Notes: generated by a model from the sequence alone, not told the origin. A stretch of 23,928 bases of DNA from DAITPV01 sp050692555 (GCA_050692555.1 JBOGVS010000043.1:1-23928); one strand, 5' to 3'; shown: positions 6,514-14,755, numbered from the stretch's first letter. Program-made: numbers and translations.

Positions 6514-7575
6514 CTATGGCAATCGGGCGGCGACCGCGGCGGCCACCTCGTCGGTCCGGGCCCGGCCACCCATGTCGGGCGTCAGGACCCGGCCATCTTC
6601 CAGGACGCCGGCGACGGCAGCCTCGACGCGGGCGGCCCGGGCGTCTTCGGACAGATGCCTGAGCATCATCGCGGCGGTGAGGATCATGGCCAGGGGGTTG
6701 GCCACGCCGCGACCGGCGAGGTCGGGGGCGCTTCCGTGCACCGGCTCGAACACCGCATACTCCCAGCCCAGGTTGGCTCCCGGCGCCAGCCCCAGGCCCC
6801 CCACCAGCCCGGCACACAGGTCCGAGACGATGTCCCCGTACAGATTCGGCAACAAGAGGACGTCCATGGTCTCCGGTTCCCACGCCAGCCACATGGCCAG
6901 CTCGTCGACCTGGAGCTCGCGCACCTCGACCTCCGGGTAGTCCTCGGCCACCTCGAGGGCGGTGGCCAGGAACACGCCGTCGGAGAACTTCATAATGTTG
7001 GCCTTGTGGCCAACGGTGACCACCTTCCGGCCGTGACGTCGAGCGTGCTCGAGGGCGAACCGGACCACCCGGCGTGTGCCGGTGATGGAGATCGGCTTCA
7101 CCGTGATCCCCGCGTCCTCCGGAATCCGGATGCCGGAGAGCCGAGCGAGCTCGTCGCGGAGCCGCTGCGTGGCGGGGGCACCACGCTCGAACTCGATTCC
7201 CTGGTACAGGTCCTCGGTGTTCTCCCGGATCACCACCAGGTCCACCCCGGGGTGCCGGGTGGGGACCCCGGGGAAGTGCCTCGAAGGCCGGATCGCCGCG
7301 AACAGGTCGAGGTCCAGACGAAGGGCCACGTTCACACTGCGGAAACCGGTGCCCACCGGCGTGGTGATGGGGCCCTTGATCGCGGTGCGGGACGCCCGAA
7401 TGGCCTCCAGCACGCGCTGGGGAAGCGGCGTCCCCTCTCGCTCGATCACCGCGGCCCCCGCGTCCTGGACGTCCCAGTCGACCTGGGCCCCCGAGGCCTC
7501 GACCACCCGCCGCATGGCGGCGGACACCTCGGGACCGATGCCGTCCCCGGGGATCAGCGTGACGCGATGGGCCAC
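6514..7575 (-). CDS. icd: Isocitrate dehydrogenase, NAD-type
   Basis: Oxidative decarboxylation of isocitrate to 2-oxoglutarate in the TCA cycle. The 353-residue product is a full beta-decarboxylating dehydrogenase. The substrate signature RSVNVALR (79-86; Ser80, Asn82, Arg86) is the isocitrate form rather than the isopropylmalate form, and it is followed by RENTEDLY with Tyr124, GHKANIMK with Lys191, and metal-binding Asp248 and Asp252 in YGDIVSD. In HGSAPDLAG, Asp285 stands where NADP enzymes such as E. coli Icd have Lys344, which predicts NAD use. Length suits the short bacterial/archaeal NAD-IDH type. GTG start without a clear ribosome site; TAGCCT ends about 6 nt before it, so it may be leaderless. 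Homoisocitrate dehydrogenase is the main alternative. Confidence 0.88.
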   Translation of the reverse strand: MAHRVTLIPGDGIGPEVSAAMRRVVEASGAQVDWDVQDAGAAVIEREGTPLPQRVLEAIRASRTAIKGPITTPVGTGFRSVNVALRLDLDLFAAIRPSRHFPGVPTRHPGVDLVVIRENTEDLYQGIEFERGAPATQRLRDELARLSGIRIPEDAGITVKPISITGTRRVVRFALEHARRHGRKVVTVGHKANIMKFSDGVFLATALEVAEDYPEVEVRELQVDELAMWLAWEPETMDVLLLPNLYGDIVSDLCAGLVGGLGLAPGANLGWEYAVFEPVHGSAPDLAGRGVANPLAMILTAAMMLRHLSEDARAARVEAAVAGVLEDGRVLTPDMGGRARTDEVAAAVAARLP

Positions 7576-7626
7576 GGCCCAAGGCTACCGGTCGCGGCCG
7601 TAGAGGGACGCGGCCCGGGCCCCCGC

Positions 7627-7968
7627 TCAGGCGCTCTTCTTGCGGTCGACCGCTCGCTGGAGCTGGTGCTTGCTCATCTTCGAGCGGCCGTCGATGCCGA
7701 GCTGCCTGGCCTCGTTGTAGAGCTGGTCCCTGGTCCGGCCCTTCGGCCGGATGGTGCCCGACCGGAGGCCTCCGCGACGGCCGGGAGATAGGTCCCGCCG
7801 TGAGGTTCTGGAGCTCTGGCGGGCCTCGCCGCTGCGAGCCCGTTCCTTGTTCACCGTCCGCGCGGCGATCTCCTCCGCCTTGTCCTCGCTCCGCCCCTGC
7901 TGCTTGAGGCCCTTCTTGATGTGTTCGTACTGTCGCTCACGCTTGCGGTTCCAGGCCTGCTGTGGCAT
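7627..7968 (-). CDS. Small basic protein with C-terminal SAP/Rho_N-like domain
   Basis: A 113-residue, highly basic protein. The first half (MPQQAWNRKRERQYEHIKKG onward, including EDKAEEIAARTVNKERAR) looks like a long charged helix. The last 35 residues (TRDQLYNEARQLGI, GRSKMSKHQLQRAV) fit the helix-extended-helix pattern of SAP/Rho-terminator N-terminal domains that bind nucleic acid. Similar actinobacterial proteins are often labelled Rho termination factor or plasmid stabilization protein; neither role is proven here. ATG 7968 has a GGGAGGT ribosome site. It lies 60 nt downstream of sdhB on the same strand and may share its transcript. A nucleic-acid-binding role is the best guess. Confidence 0.75.
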   Translation of the reverse strand: MPQQAWNRKRERQYEHIKKGLKQQGRSEDKAEEIAARTVNKERARSGEARQSSRTSRRDLSPGRRGGLRSGTIRPKGRTRDQLYNEARQLGIDGRSKMSKHQLQRAVDRKKSA

Positions 7969-8028
7969 GGGACCTCCCTCGTCGTGGTCAAGAGGTGTTT
8001 CCCCCGGGTCGCCGTGAGCGAAACGGAC

Positions 8029-8730
8029 TCAGGTGAGACGGTCGAACATGATGGCCCGCTTGACCTCCTGGATGGCCATGGTGACCTTGATCCCCCGAGG
8101 GCAGGCCTCGGTGCAGTTGAACGTGGTGCGGCAGCGGAACACGCCGGTCTTCTCGCCCAGGATCGCCAGGCGTTCCCGAGCCCCCCGGTCCCGCGAGTCG
8201 AAGATGAACCGGTGGGCGTTGACGATGGCGGCGGGTCCCACGTACCCCTCGTCACCCCAGAAGATGGGGCACGAGGTCGTGCACGCCGCGCACAGGATGC
8301 ACTTGGTGGTGTCGTCGAACCGTTCACGCTCCTCGGGCGACTGGAGCCGCTCGTGACCCGGTGGCTCCTCGTCGTTGATGAGGTAGGGAAGCATCTTCTT
8401 GTAGCCCTCGAAGAACGGCTCCATGTCCACGATCAGGTCCTTGAGGGGCTGCAGGCCCCGGATGGGCTCCACGGTCACCTTGGGGACCACGTCCTTGACC
8501 AGCACTTTGCACGCCAGCGCGTTCTGGCCGTTGATGAGCATCGCGTCGGAGCCGCAGATCCCGTGGGCGCAGGACCGGCGAAGGGCCAGCGTGCCGTCGT
8601 GGCGCCACTTGACCTCGTGAAGAGCCTCAAGCACATGGTCCCAGGGCTCCATATCGACGGTGAACTCGTCCCACCAGGGGTCCTCGCGGACCTCGGGGTT
8701 ATACCGGCGGATGCGAAGGGTCAGCTCCAT
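8029..8730 (-). CDS. sdhB: Succinate dehydrogenase iron-sulfur subunit
   Basis: Electron-transfer subunit of complex II, passing electrons from FAD in SdhA to quinone at the membrane anchors. The 233-residue product has all three cluster sites: [2Fe-2S] with Cys54, Cys59, Asp62 (Asp in place of the third Cys, as in many SdhB) and Cys74; then CILCAACTTSCP (144-155) and CRTTFNCTEACP (200-211) for the [4Fe-4S] and [3Fe-4S] clusters. The sequence is mycobacterial SdhB-like (SCAHGICGSDAM, GPAAIVNAHRFIFDSRD). It is the last complex II gene of the run and is separated from sdhA by the whole frdABCD block. The 74-nt gap upstream has a possible own promoter. GGGAAG precedes the ATG closely. Confidence 0.93.
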   Translation of the reverse strand: MELTLRIRRYNPEVREDPWWDEFTVDMEPWDHVLEALHEVKWRHDGTLALRRSCAHGICGSDAMLINGQNALACKVLVKDVVPKVTVEPIRGLQPLKDLIVDMEPFFEGYKKMLPYLINDEEPPGHERLQSPEERERFDDTTKCILCAACTTSCPIFWGDEGYVGPAAIVNAHRFIFDSRDRGARERLAILGEKTGVFRCRTTFNCTEACPRGIKVTMAIQEVKRAIMFDRLT

Positions 8731-8765
8731 CTGCTTCCCAGTCTGCCGAACAGATGCCGCCCAAG

Positions 8766-8771
8766 ATCATA
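8766..8771 (-). promoter_or_regulatory. Possible internal -10 box ahead of sdhB
   Basis: Read on the minus strand this is TATGAT, 35 nt before the sdhB start, in the only gap longer than 30 nt within the sdh/frd run. No convincing -35 is seen. If real it would let sdhB be made separately from the frd genes. Confidence 0.3.
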
Positions 8772-8804
8772 TCGAGGGTTGCCGGACACGATGGCCTTTC
8801 CCGA

Positions 8805-9260
8805 TCAGATCTGGAAGAGGATCCACACGGTGACCGCCGTGGCCGCCACCGCGGTCCCGTAGCAGAGCGTCGCCACGAGCCGCTTCCACCCGTGGACCCC
8901 CAGCTGGTGGTGGACCGCGAAGCGAAACCGGTGAGCCCAGTGATAGAGGGGCAGGACCACGAGGACCCCCAGGTAGACCTTGGTGAGGGGATGGCGCACG
9001 AGACCCAGGACCCGCTCGTAGGACAGGGGGTCGTCGGGGAGCCATCCGGCGGCGAAGGCGATCCCCAGGATCGCCACATTGATCGGGGTGAGGAAGGCGG
9101 CCACCATCCCCCCGGCAGAGAAGAGCGCCCAGAACACCAGCTCCCTCGAGGGGAGGATCAGGTAGAGCTCAGGTTTCTCCTCGGGCTTGATCTCCCGCTC
9201 CGAGTCGGCGAGGACTTCATCGAGGGACAGGCCGCCCCTCTCGCTGGGCCGCTCCCTCAT
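8805..9260 (-). CDS. frdD: Fumarate reductase membrane anchor subunit D
   Basis: One of two haem-free anchors that hold FrdAB on the inner face of the membrane and form the menaquinol site. The 151-residue product has three hydrophobic segments (about 41-72, 92-110, 126-150) and matches E. coli FrdD at VFWALFSAGGM (42-52), LSYERVLG (79-86) and the VVLPLYHWAHR stretch (101-111). It carries about 38 extra charged residues at the N-terminus compared with the 119-residue E. coli protein. ATG 9260 overlaps the frdC stop as ATGA, so translation is coupled. The reading frame stays open upstream to 9956, but that stretch is a shadow of frdC and frdB. Confidence 0.88.
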   Translation of the reverse strand: MRERPSERGGLSLDEVLADSEREIKPEEKPELYLILPSRELVFWALFSAGGMVAAFLTPINVAILGIAFAAGWLPDDPLSYERVLGLVRHPLTKVYLGVLVVLPLYHWAHRFRFAVHHQLGVHGWKRLVATLCYGTAVAATAVTVWILFQI

Positions 9261-9670
9261 CGCGAGAACCAGAGTGTGAAGTAGGCAACCAGGGCGGACA
9301 CGGACAGCCACAGCACCACGAGCCCGATGGTCACCACGCTTCGGGGCACCACGCGCCGGCCCAGGCGGACCACCAGGATGTGCGACGTGAGACGGAACCA
9401 GGTGCCTGCGTGGTACGCGGTCGCGGCGAGGATGACCGCGGAAAGGGCCACGATCCCCGGCAGCTGGAGCCACTGGAGGAATGCCTCGTAAGCCTGGCGG
9501 CCCCGGGACAGGGCGAACAGGAACAGGAGCAGGACCACCGAGAAGGTCCCGGCGAACACGGCAGTCGCCTCCCGGAGGGCGAATCGCCGGTACGGCCCGG
9601 TATGGAGCCACCACGTGCGCGGAGGCCTCTTTGCGTAGACGGGATACCGGTGCCGCTGCTCGTCTCTCAT
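9257..9670 (-). CDS. frdC: Fumarate reductase membrane anchor subunit C
   Basis: Second haem-free anchor of quinol:fumarate reductase, 137 residues, three TM segments (about 38-54, 72-92, 110-134). It matches E. coli FrdC at RTWW (18-21), YRRFALRE (27-34) and HAGTWF (87-92). Glu34 lines up with E. coli FrdC Glu29, which is implicated in menaquinol proton handling. ATG 9670 overlaps the frdB stop (ATGA), and its own stop overlaps frdD, so B, C and D are translationally coupled. The longer open frame back to 9811 is rejected because the added residues are unlike the family. Confidence 0.88.
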   Translation of the reverse strand: MRDEQRHRYPVYAKRPPRTWWLHTGPYRRFALREATAVFAGTFSVVLLLFLFALSRGRQAYEAFLQWLQLPGIVALSAVILAATAYHAGTWFRLTSHILVVRLGRRVVPRSVVTIGLVVLWLSVSALVAYFTLWFSR

Positions 9671-10443
9671 CGCGGTGACGTCCGAGGGGTTGGTGGCCGT
9701 CGGCTCTCGAACGGCCACACCAGCGACAGCATCTCCCGGGTGGTTGTGGACACCTTGGTTCGCTGGATCGCTGCGGCCGGGTCGACGTCCTTCGGACACA
9801 CCACCGAGCACTCACCGACGAACGTGCAGTCCCAGATCCCCGAGTCCACCCCGAGGACGTCGTCGCGCTGGGACCGACCCTGGTCCCGGGAGTCGAGGTC
9901 GTAGCGGCGAGCCAGGGCGATGACCGCCGGGCCGAGGAACTCCGGGTCCTGTCCATACACGGGGCAGGCCGCGTAGCAGAGCATGCAGTTGATGCACATG
10001 CTGAACTGCTTGTAGCTGTCGACCTCCTCCGGGGTCTGGAGGTACTCGCCCTCGTCGACCGGCTTCTCCTCCTCTCGGATGAGCCAGGGCTTGACCTCTC
10101 TCAGCTTCTCCAGGAAGTCGGTCATGTCCACCACGAGGTCCCGGATCACCGGGAAGTTCTCCAGGGGCCCGACGGCGACGGGCTCGGATCCGAACTCCCG
10201 CAGGAACGTCGAGCAGGTGAGCCGGGGAACCCCGTTCACCGTCATCCCGCAGGATCCACACACGCCCATCCGACAGGACCACCGGTACGAGAGGCTCCCG
10301 TCGATCTCGTCTTTGATGTAGTTCAGCGCGTCGAGGACGACCATGTCCTCGCGGTAGGGGACCTCGAACTGGTCGTAGTACGGATCGGGGTCTCGCTCCG
10401 GCCGGTACCGGGCCACCCTCAGGGTCATCGTCTTTTCGGCCAT
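9667..10443 (-). CDS. frdB: Fumarate reductase iron-sulfur subunit
   Basis: Carries electrons from menaquinol at FrdCD to FAD in FrdA for anaerobic fumarate reduction. The 258-residue product has a [2Fe-2S] site with four Cys (57, 62, 65, 77; SCRMGVCGSC), CINCMLCYAACP (150-161), and CTFVGECSVVCPKDVDPAAA (206-225), which is nearly the E. coli FrdB sequence. This four-Cys ferredoxin site and the FrdB-like tail separate it clearly from the sdhB at 8029. ATG 10443 has AAGGAAG about 9 nt upstream, within the end of frdA. The frame is open upstream to 10563, but that part overlaps frdA and is unlike the family. An ATG at 10428 is an alternative start. Confidence 0.92.
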   Translation of the reverse strand: MAEKTMTLRVARYRPERDPDPYYDQFEVPYREDMVVLDALNYIKDEIDGSLSYRWSCRMGVCGSCGMTVNGVPRLTCSTFLREFGSEPVAVGPLENFPVIRDLVVDMTDFLEKLREVKPWLIREEEKPVDEGEYLQTPEEVDSYKQFSMCINCMLCYAACPVYGQDPEFLGPAVIALARRYDLDSRDQGRSQRDDVLGVDSGIWDCTFVGECSVVCPKDVDPAAAIQRTKVSTTTREMLSLVWPFESRRPPTPRTSPR

Positions 10444-10447
10444 GGGG

Positions 10448-12157
10448 TCAGTACTTCCTTTCGGCCGGTGGCCACTGGGTGATCGTGACGTCGCCGTACT
10501 CCATCCGAGTCCCTTCCGGCTCGGAGAAGGCCAGGCTGTGCTTGAGGAACCGCTCGTCGTCACGGTCGGGGTGGTCGCGACGGGTGTGGGATCCGCGTGA
10601 CTCCCGCCGTTCCAACCCCGACATCACGATGGTCTCCGCCACGTCGAGCATGTTGCCGAGCTCCAGGGCCGCCACCAGCTCGGTGTTGAACGCCCGGTCC
10701 CGGTCGTCGAGGTGGAGGTCCCGGTAGCGGTCCCGGAGCGAACGAACCGCCTCGACTCCCTGCTTGAGCGACTCCTCGGTCCGGAACACCCCGGCTCCAT
10801 CCTCCATGGCGGCCTGGAGGTCCCGGCGGATCGCTCCGATTCGCTCCCGACCTACCTCCTTCTCCAGGTAGGACTCGACCAGCCGGTCCTGCTCCGCTTC
10901 GGCCAGCATGGCCATGGGGTTCTCGGGTGCCGGCTTCGCCTCGAGCGCGTCCTCCGCGGCCTGCCGCCCCACCCGGGCCCCGAACACCAGGCACTCGGTC
11001 AGCGAGTTGGACCCGAGCCGGTTGGCCCCGTTCATGCTCACACAGGCGGTCTCCCCGGCGGCGTACAGGCCGGGGAGCCGGGTCCGCCCCATCAGGTCGG
11101 TGTCGACCCCTCCCATCATGTAGTGGACCACCGGACGGACCGGGATCGGCTCGTGGACGGGGTCGATCCCCACGAAGTCCCGGGTCAGCTCTCGGACGAA
11201 CGGGAGCTTCTTGTCGATCGTCTCCTCCCCGAGGTGGCGGACGTCGAGGTGGACGTACTCGCCGTACGGCCCCTCGAACGCGTGGCCCTTCTCGATCTCC
11301 TGCATGATGGCCCGCGAGAGGATATCCCTCGGGCCGAGCTCCATCTTCGAGGGGATGTAGTCCTCCAGGAACCGCCTTCCCTCCTTGTTCAACAGGTGGC
11401 CGCCTTCGCCCCGAGAGGCCTCGGTCATGAGGATCCCGGTTCCGGGGAGCCCGGTGGGATGGTACTGGACGAACTCCATGTCCTCGAGGGGGACGCCGGC
11501 CCGGTACGCCAGGGCCATCCCGTCTCCGGTGTTGATGGCGGCGTTCGTGGTGAACGAGAAGATCCGCCCGCAGCCTCCGGTGCACAGGATTACCGCCTTC
11601 GCGGTGATGCACCTGACCTCGGAGTCCCGGAGGTCGATGGCGGCCACTCCCGCGCACCGCCCGTCCTCTACGAGGAGGCTGGTGACGAAGAACTCGTCGT
11701 GGCGGACGATCCGCTCGTACTTGAGCGAGGTCTGGAACAGCGTGTGCAGGAGGTGGAATCCGGTCTTGTCGGCGGCGAACACGGTCCGGTTCACGCTCAT
11801 CCCGCCGAAGGCCCGGACCGCGAGCCTTCCGTCCGGCTCCCGGCTCCACGGACAGCCCCAGTGCTCGAGGCGGATGATCTCCCCCGGAGACTCGGCCACG
11901 AACGCCTCCACGGCGTCCTGGTCCGCCAGGTAGTCGCTCCCCCGGATCGTGTCGAAGGCATGGAGGTCGAGGCTGTCGTCGTCCCCGATGGCCGCCCCCG
12001 CCCCGCCCTCGGCCGAAACGGTATGGCTCCGCATCGGGTAGACCTTCGAAACGAGGGCGATGGACTGGGCATCGGAGACCTCGGCGGCGGCGATGGCCGC
12101 CCGGAGCCCGGCGGCCCCGCCTCCCACGATGACGATGTCGTAGGCCAGGGTCTCCAT
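10448..12157 (-). CDS. frdA: Fumarate reductase flavoprotein subunit
   Basis: Catalytic subunit reducing fumarate to succinate. The 569-residue product has the FAD dinucleotide motif VGGGAAGL (11-18), His45 in MRSHTVSAEGG for covalent FAD, QYHPTG, the catalytic Arg in SRGEGG, HYMMGG and RLGSNSLTE. It is called FrdA rather than SdhA because it is followed directly by E. coli-type frdB, frdC and frdD. AGGAG lies 8 nt before the ATG, and 28 nt separate it from the sdhA stop. Its final residues ERKY are identical to those of the neighbouring SdhA. Direction in the cell depends on quinone and redox state, so some succinate oxidation is possible. Confidence 0.92.
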   Translation of the reverse strand: METLAYDIVIVGGGAAGLRAAIAAAEVSDAQSIALVSKVYPMRSHTVSAEGGAGAAIGDDDSLDLHAFDTIRGSDYLADQDAVEAFVAESPGEIIRLEHWGCPWSREPDGRLAVRAFGGMSVNRTVFAADKTGFHLLHTLFQTSLKYERIVRHDEFFVTSLLVEDGRCAGVAAIDLRDSEVRCITAKAVILCTGGCGRIFSFTTNAAINTGDGMALAYRAGVPLEDMEFVQYHPTGLPGTGILMTEASRGEGGHLLNKEGRRFLEDYIPSKMELGPRDILSRAIMQEIEKGHAFEGPYGEYVHLDVRHLGEETIDKKLPFVRELTRDFVGIDPVHEPIPVRPVVHYMMGGVDTDLMGRTRLPGLYAAGETACVSMNGANRLGSNSLTECLVFGARVGRQAAEDALEAKPAPENPMAMLAEAEQDRLVESYLEKEVGRERIGAIRRDLQAAMEDGAGVFRTEESLKQGVEAVRSLRDRYRDLHLDDRDRAFNTELVAALELGNMLDVAETIVMSGLERRESRGSHTRRDHPDRDDERFLKHSLAFSEPEGTRMEYGDVTITQWPPAERKY

Positions 12158-12185
12158 CAGACGCGCTCCTGACGGACGCTCAGCA

Positions 12186-13919
12186 TCAGTACTTCCGCTC
12201 CATCGGGACGTAGGTGCCCAACTTCACCGGCTTGAACTCGAGGCGGACCGAGTCGTCGGGTTCGCGGAACGCCAGCGAGTGGCGCAGCCAGTGGTCATCG
12301 TCGCGGAGGGGCTGGTCCTCCCGGTAATGCCCGCCCCGGCTCTCCTCCCGGGCCATCGCTGCCGCGACGAGCGTGTCGGCGCAGTCGAGCAGCGCGCCGA
12401 GCTCCCAGGCCTCCATGAGCTCGGTGTTGTATATCTTCCCCTTGTCCTGGACCACGGCCCGACGATAGCGCTCACGGAGCCCGGTCAGCAGCTCCCGCAT
12501 CTTGCGGAGGCCCTCCTCGATCCGTACCACGCCGGCCAGGTCGAACATCTGCTCCTGGAGCTGTTCGCGGATGTCGGCCATGCTGTCGCCCCCCGTCGAG
12601 CCCAGCAGCCGGCGCAGCTCCCCGGCGGAGTCTTCCTCGGGCTGGGCGGGGAGATCGGGGAGCTCGGCCTGGGAGGCGAACTCGGCCATGTGGGCGCCAC
12701 CCCGCCGTCCGAACACCACGATGTCCAGGAGCGAGTTGGTCCCCAGCCGGTTGGCACCATGGACCGAGACGCAGGCGCACTCGCCGGCCGCATACAGGCC
12801 GGGCACCGGCTCTTCGGCTTCGCCGAGGACCACCCGGGCATCGATGTCCGTGGGTATGCCGCCCATCCCGTAGTGGGCGGTGGGCTGGATGGGGACCAGC
12901 TCCGTGGTCGGTTCGACGCCCAGGTAGATCCTGGCGAACTCGGTGACGTCGGGGAGCTTCTTCTCGATCACCTCGGGGTCCAGGTGCCGGACGTCCAGGT
13001 GAAGGTAGTCCTTCCCGTCCACTCCCCGGCCTTCCTTGATCTCCTGATAGATGGCCCGGGAGATCATGTCTCGAGGCGCCAGGTCCTTGATCGTCGGCGC
13101 GTAGCGCTCCATGAACCGCTCGTCCTCGCCGTTCAGGAGGATGCCGCCTTCTCCCCGCGCCGCCTCCGAGATCAGGATGCCCATCTTGTAGATGCCCGTG
13201 GGATGGAACTGGAAGAACTCCATGTCCTCCAGGGGGATGCCCCGGCGGTAGCTGACCGCCATCCCGTCACCGGTGAGCGTGTGGGCGTTCGACGTGATCT
13301 TGAAGATCTTTCCGTAGCCCCCGGTGGCGAACAGGACGGCCTTGGCCCGGAACACGTGGAGCTCTCCGGTGGCCAGCTCGTAGGCCACCACCCCGCCCAC
13401 GCGGCCGTCGACCAACAGCAGGTCGACCACGTAGAACTCGTTGTAGAAGCGCACGTCCCGCTTGATGCACTGCTGGTAGAGGGTCTGGAGGATCATGTGG
13501 CCGGTCCGGTCGGCCGCGAAGCACGCCCGCCGAACCGGAGCCTCCCCGTGGTTCCTGGTGTGCCCCCCGAACCGGCGCTGGTCGATCTTTCCCTCCGGCG
13601 TCCGGTTGAACGGGAACCCCCAGTGTTCCAGCTCGATGACCCGGTCGACGGCCTCGCGACACATGACCTCGGCGGCCGGCTGGTCCACCATGTAATCGCC
13701 GCCCTTGACGGTGTCGAAGGCGTGCCACTCCCAGGAGTCCTCCTCCACGTTGCCCAGGGCCGCGCACATCCCGCCCTGGGCCGTCCCGGTGTGTGAACGG
13801 GTGGGATACAGCTTGGAGATCACCGCCGTGCGGACCCTGCCGGCGGTCTCGATGGCGGCCCGGAGCCCTGCTCCGCCCGCGCCGACGATCACCGCGTCGA
13901 ACGAGTGGGTGACGGTCAT
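12186..13919 (-). CDS. sdhA: Succinate dehydrogenase flavoprotein subunit
   Basis: Catalytic subunit of complex II, oxidising succinate to fumarate. The 577-residue product has VGAGGAGL (12-19), His43 in TRSHTGTAQGG for covalent FAD, the FRD/SDH substrate residues in QFHPTGI, ARGEGG and HYGMGGI, and RLGTNSLLD near the end of the FAD domain. Length is standard. The ATG lies 4 nt after the sdhD stop, so it is probably translationally coupled. It belongs with sdhC and sdhD just upstream by position, and with the sdhB at 8029 by family type; frdABCD lies between them. Confidence 0.93.
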   Translation of the reverse strand: MTVTHSFDAVIVGAGGAGLRAAIETAGRVRTAVISKLYPTRSHTGTAQGGMCAALGNVEEDSWEWHAFDTVKGGDYMVDQPAAEVMCREAVDRVIELEHWGFPFNRTPEGKIDQRRFGGHTRNHGEAPVRRACFAADRTGHMILQTLYQQCIKRDVRFYNEFYVVDLLLVDGRVGGVVAYELATGELHVFRAKAVLFATGGYGKIFKITSNAHTLTGDGMAVSYRRGIPLEDMEFFQFHPTGIYKMGILISEAARGEGGILLNGEDERFMERYAPTIKDLAPRDMISRAIYQEIKEGRGVDGKDYLHLDVRHLDPEVIEKKLPDVTEFARIYLGVEPTTELVPIQPTAHYGMGGIPTDIDARVVLGEAEEPVPGLYAAGECACVSVHGANRLGTNSLLDIVVFGRRGGAHMAEFASQAELPDLPAQPEEDSAGELRRLLGSTGGDSMADIREQLQEQMFDLAGVVRIEEGLRKMRELLTGLRERYRRAVVQDKGKIYNTELMEAWELGALLDCADTLVAAAMAREESRGGHYREDQPLRDDDHWLRHSLAFREPDDSVRLEFKPVKLGTYVPMERKY

Positions 13920-13923
13920 GCGC

Positions 13924-14340
13924 TCAGCGGAACTGCGCGGGATCGAAGGTGAAGACGATCACCGTTCCCAGGACCAGCAGGGTGAACCCCACGACGCCAA
14001 ACGTCCAGTTCCACGCCAGTCGCCCCCCGGGAGATCGGACGTAGTCCTGGACGATCACCCGGATGCCGTTGACGCCGTGGAGGAGCGCCAGTGCCAGCAT
14101 CATCCAGTCCCACGTCCGCCAGAAGGGGCTCGACCAACGGTCCACCACGAAGTCGAAGTTCACCCGGGCCACGCCGGTGTCGAACACGTGCATGATCAGG
14201 ACGTGCCCCACCGCCAGGAACAGCAGCAGGATCCCGGAGAGCCGCATGAACAGCCACGACCACAGCTCGAACCCGCTTCGCGGCCGCACGCCGGACTCCA
14301 GAGGGGCCTCGGGCGATGGGGGCCGGGTGACCACTGCCAT
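13924..14340 (-). CDS. sdhD: Succinate dehydrogenase membrane anchor subunit D
   Basis: Hydrophobic anchor of complex II, 138 residues, with three TM segments (about 30-52, 78-97, 112-131). The pattern LLHGVNGIR (87-95) with His88 is the usual haem-binding helix of this family, and WSWLFMRLSG (27-36) resembles the quinone-site helix. ATG 14340 lies 2 nt after the sdhC stop; GAGGA precedes it at moderate distance. The open frame further upstream overlaps sdhC and is a shadow. Its pairing with sdhC in a CD order is typical of actinobacterial and archaeal SDH. Confidence 0.85.
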   Translation of the reverse strand: MAVVTRPPSPEAPLESGVRPRSGFELWSWLFMRLSGILLLFLAVGHVLIMHVFDTGVARVNFDFVVDRWSSPFWRTWDWMMLALALLHGVNGIRVIVQDYVRSPGGRLAWNWTFGVVGFTLLVLGTVIVFTFDPAQFR

Positions 14341-14342
14341 GG

Positions 14343-14738
14343 TCAGAACAGGTCCTCGAGGATCCGGCGGCCCATGATCCAGGTGATGGGGGCCATCGAT
14401 CCGGCGAACAGCAACATGGCCCCCCAGAACAACCGGGCGTGATGGAGCGTGGCTCGAGGCCAGAAGTCGATGACCATGATCCGAAGCCCGTTGAGGGCGT
14501 GGTACAGCACCGCCCCGACCAGGCCGAGCTCCATGATCTGCACGATGGGGTGGTGGTAGACGGCCACCACCCGGTTGTAGACGTCCGGCCCCCAGCCCAC
14601 CAGCGCGGTGTCCACGATGTGGGCGAACAGGAACAGGAGGATCCCCACTCCGGTGACTCGATGGGCGATCCACGACCACTGCCCGGTGGGGCTTCCCCTG
14701 TACGGCGGGCCGATCTCCCGGCGGATCCGCGTTCGCAT
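14343..14738 (-). CDS. sdhC: Succinate dehydrogenase cytochrome b subunit
   Basis: Haem-carrying anchor of complex II, 131 residues, three TM segments (about 24-47, 66-90, 104-122). SWIAHRVTG (22-30) carries the Ser/His/Arg quinone-site pattern and LYHALNGLR (78-86) has the likely haem ligand His80. It is the first gene of the minus-strand complex II run. ATG 14738 lacks a clear ribosome site and lies 11 nt after a TACACT box, so the message may have a very short leader. The gene is divergent from the sulfatase operon, with 114 nt between the start codons. Confidence 0.88.
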   Translation of the reverse strand: MRTRIRREIGPPYRGSPTGQWSWIAHRVTGVGILLFLFAHIVDTALVGWGPDVYNRVVAVYHHPIVQIMELGLVGAVLYHALNGLRIMVIDFWPRATLHHARLFWGAMLLFAGSMAPITWIMGRRILEDLF

Positions 14739-14749
14739 GAGGCGAACCG

Positions 14750-14755
14750 AGTGTA
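14750..14755 (-). promoter_or_regulatory. Candidate -10 box of the sdh/frd operon
   Basis: On the minus strand TACACT ends 11 nt before the sdhC ATG, giving a leader of only a few bases. No clear -35 is seen, so an activator or an alternative sigma factor may be needed. Confidence 0.4.

Noticed and set aside
7612..7621. GGCCCGGGCC palindrome as a terminator after the small basic protein gene
   Set aside because: It has no loop, so only about 3 bp could form in RNA, and there is no T-run.
8805..9956. One 383-codon frdD reading frame
   Set aside because: The added N-terminal part covers frdC and frdB in another frame and has no family resemblance; FrdD homology begins just after 9260 and the ATGA overlap with frdC is typical.
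10712..12172. Long plus-strand ORF (486 codons) opposite frdA
   Set aside because: Antisense shadow caused by high GC at third codon positions; frdA on the other strand is fully recognisable. The same holds for the long frames opposite sdhA (12279-13796), the isocitrate dehydrogenase (6421-7791), the sulfatases and the RTX gene (20803-22392).
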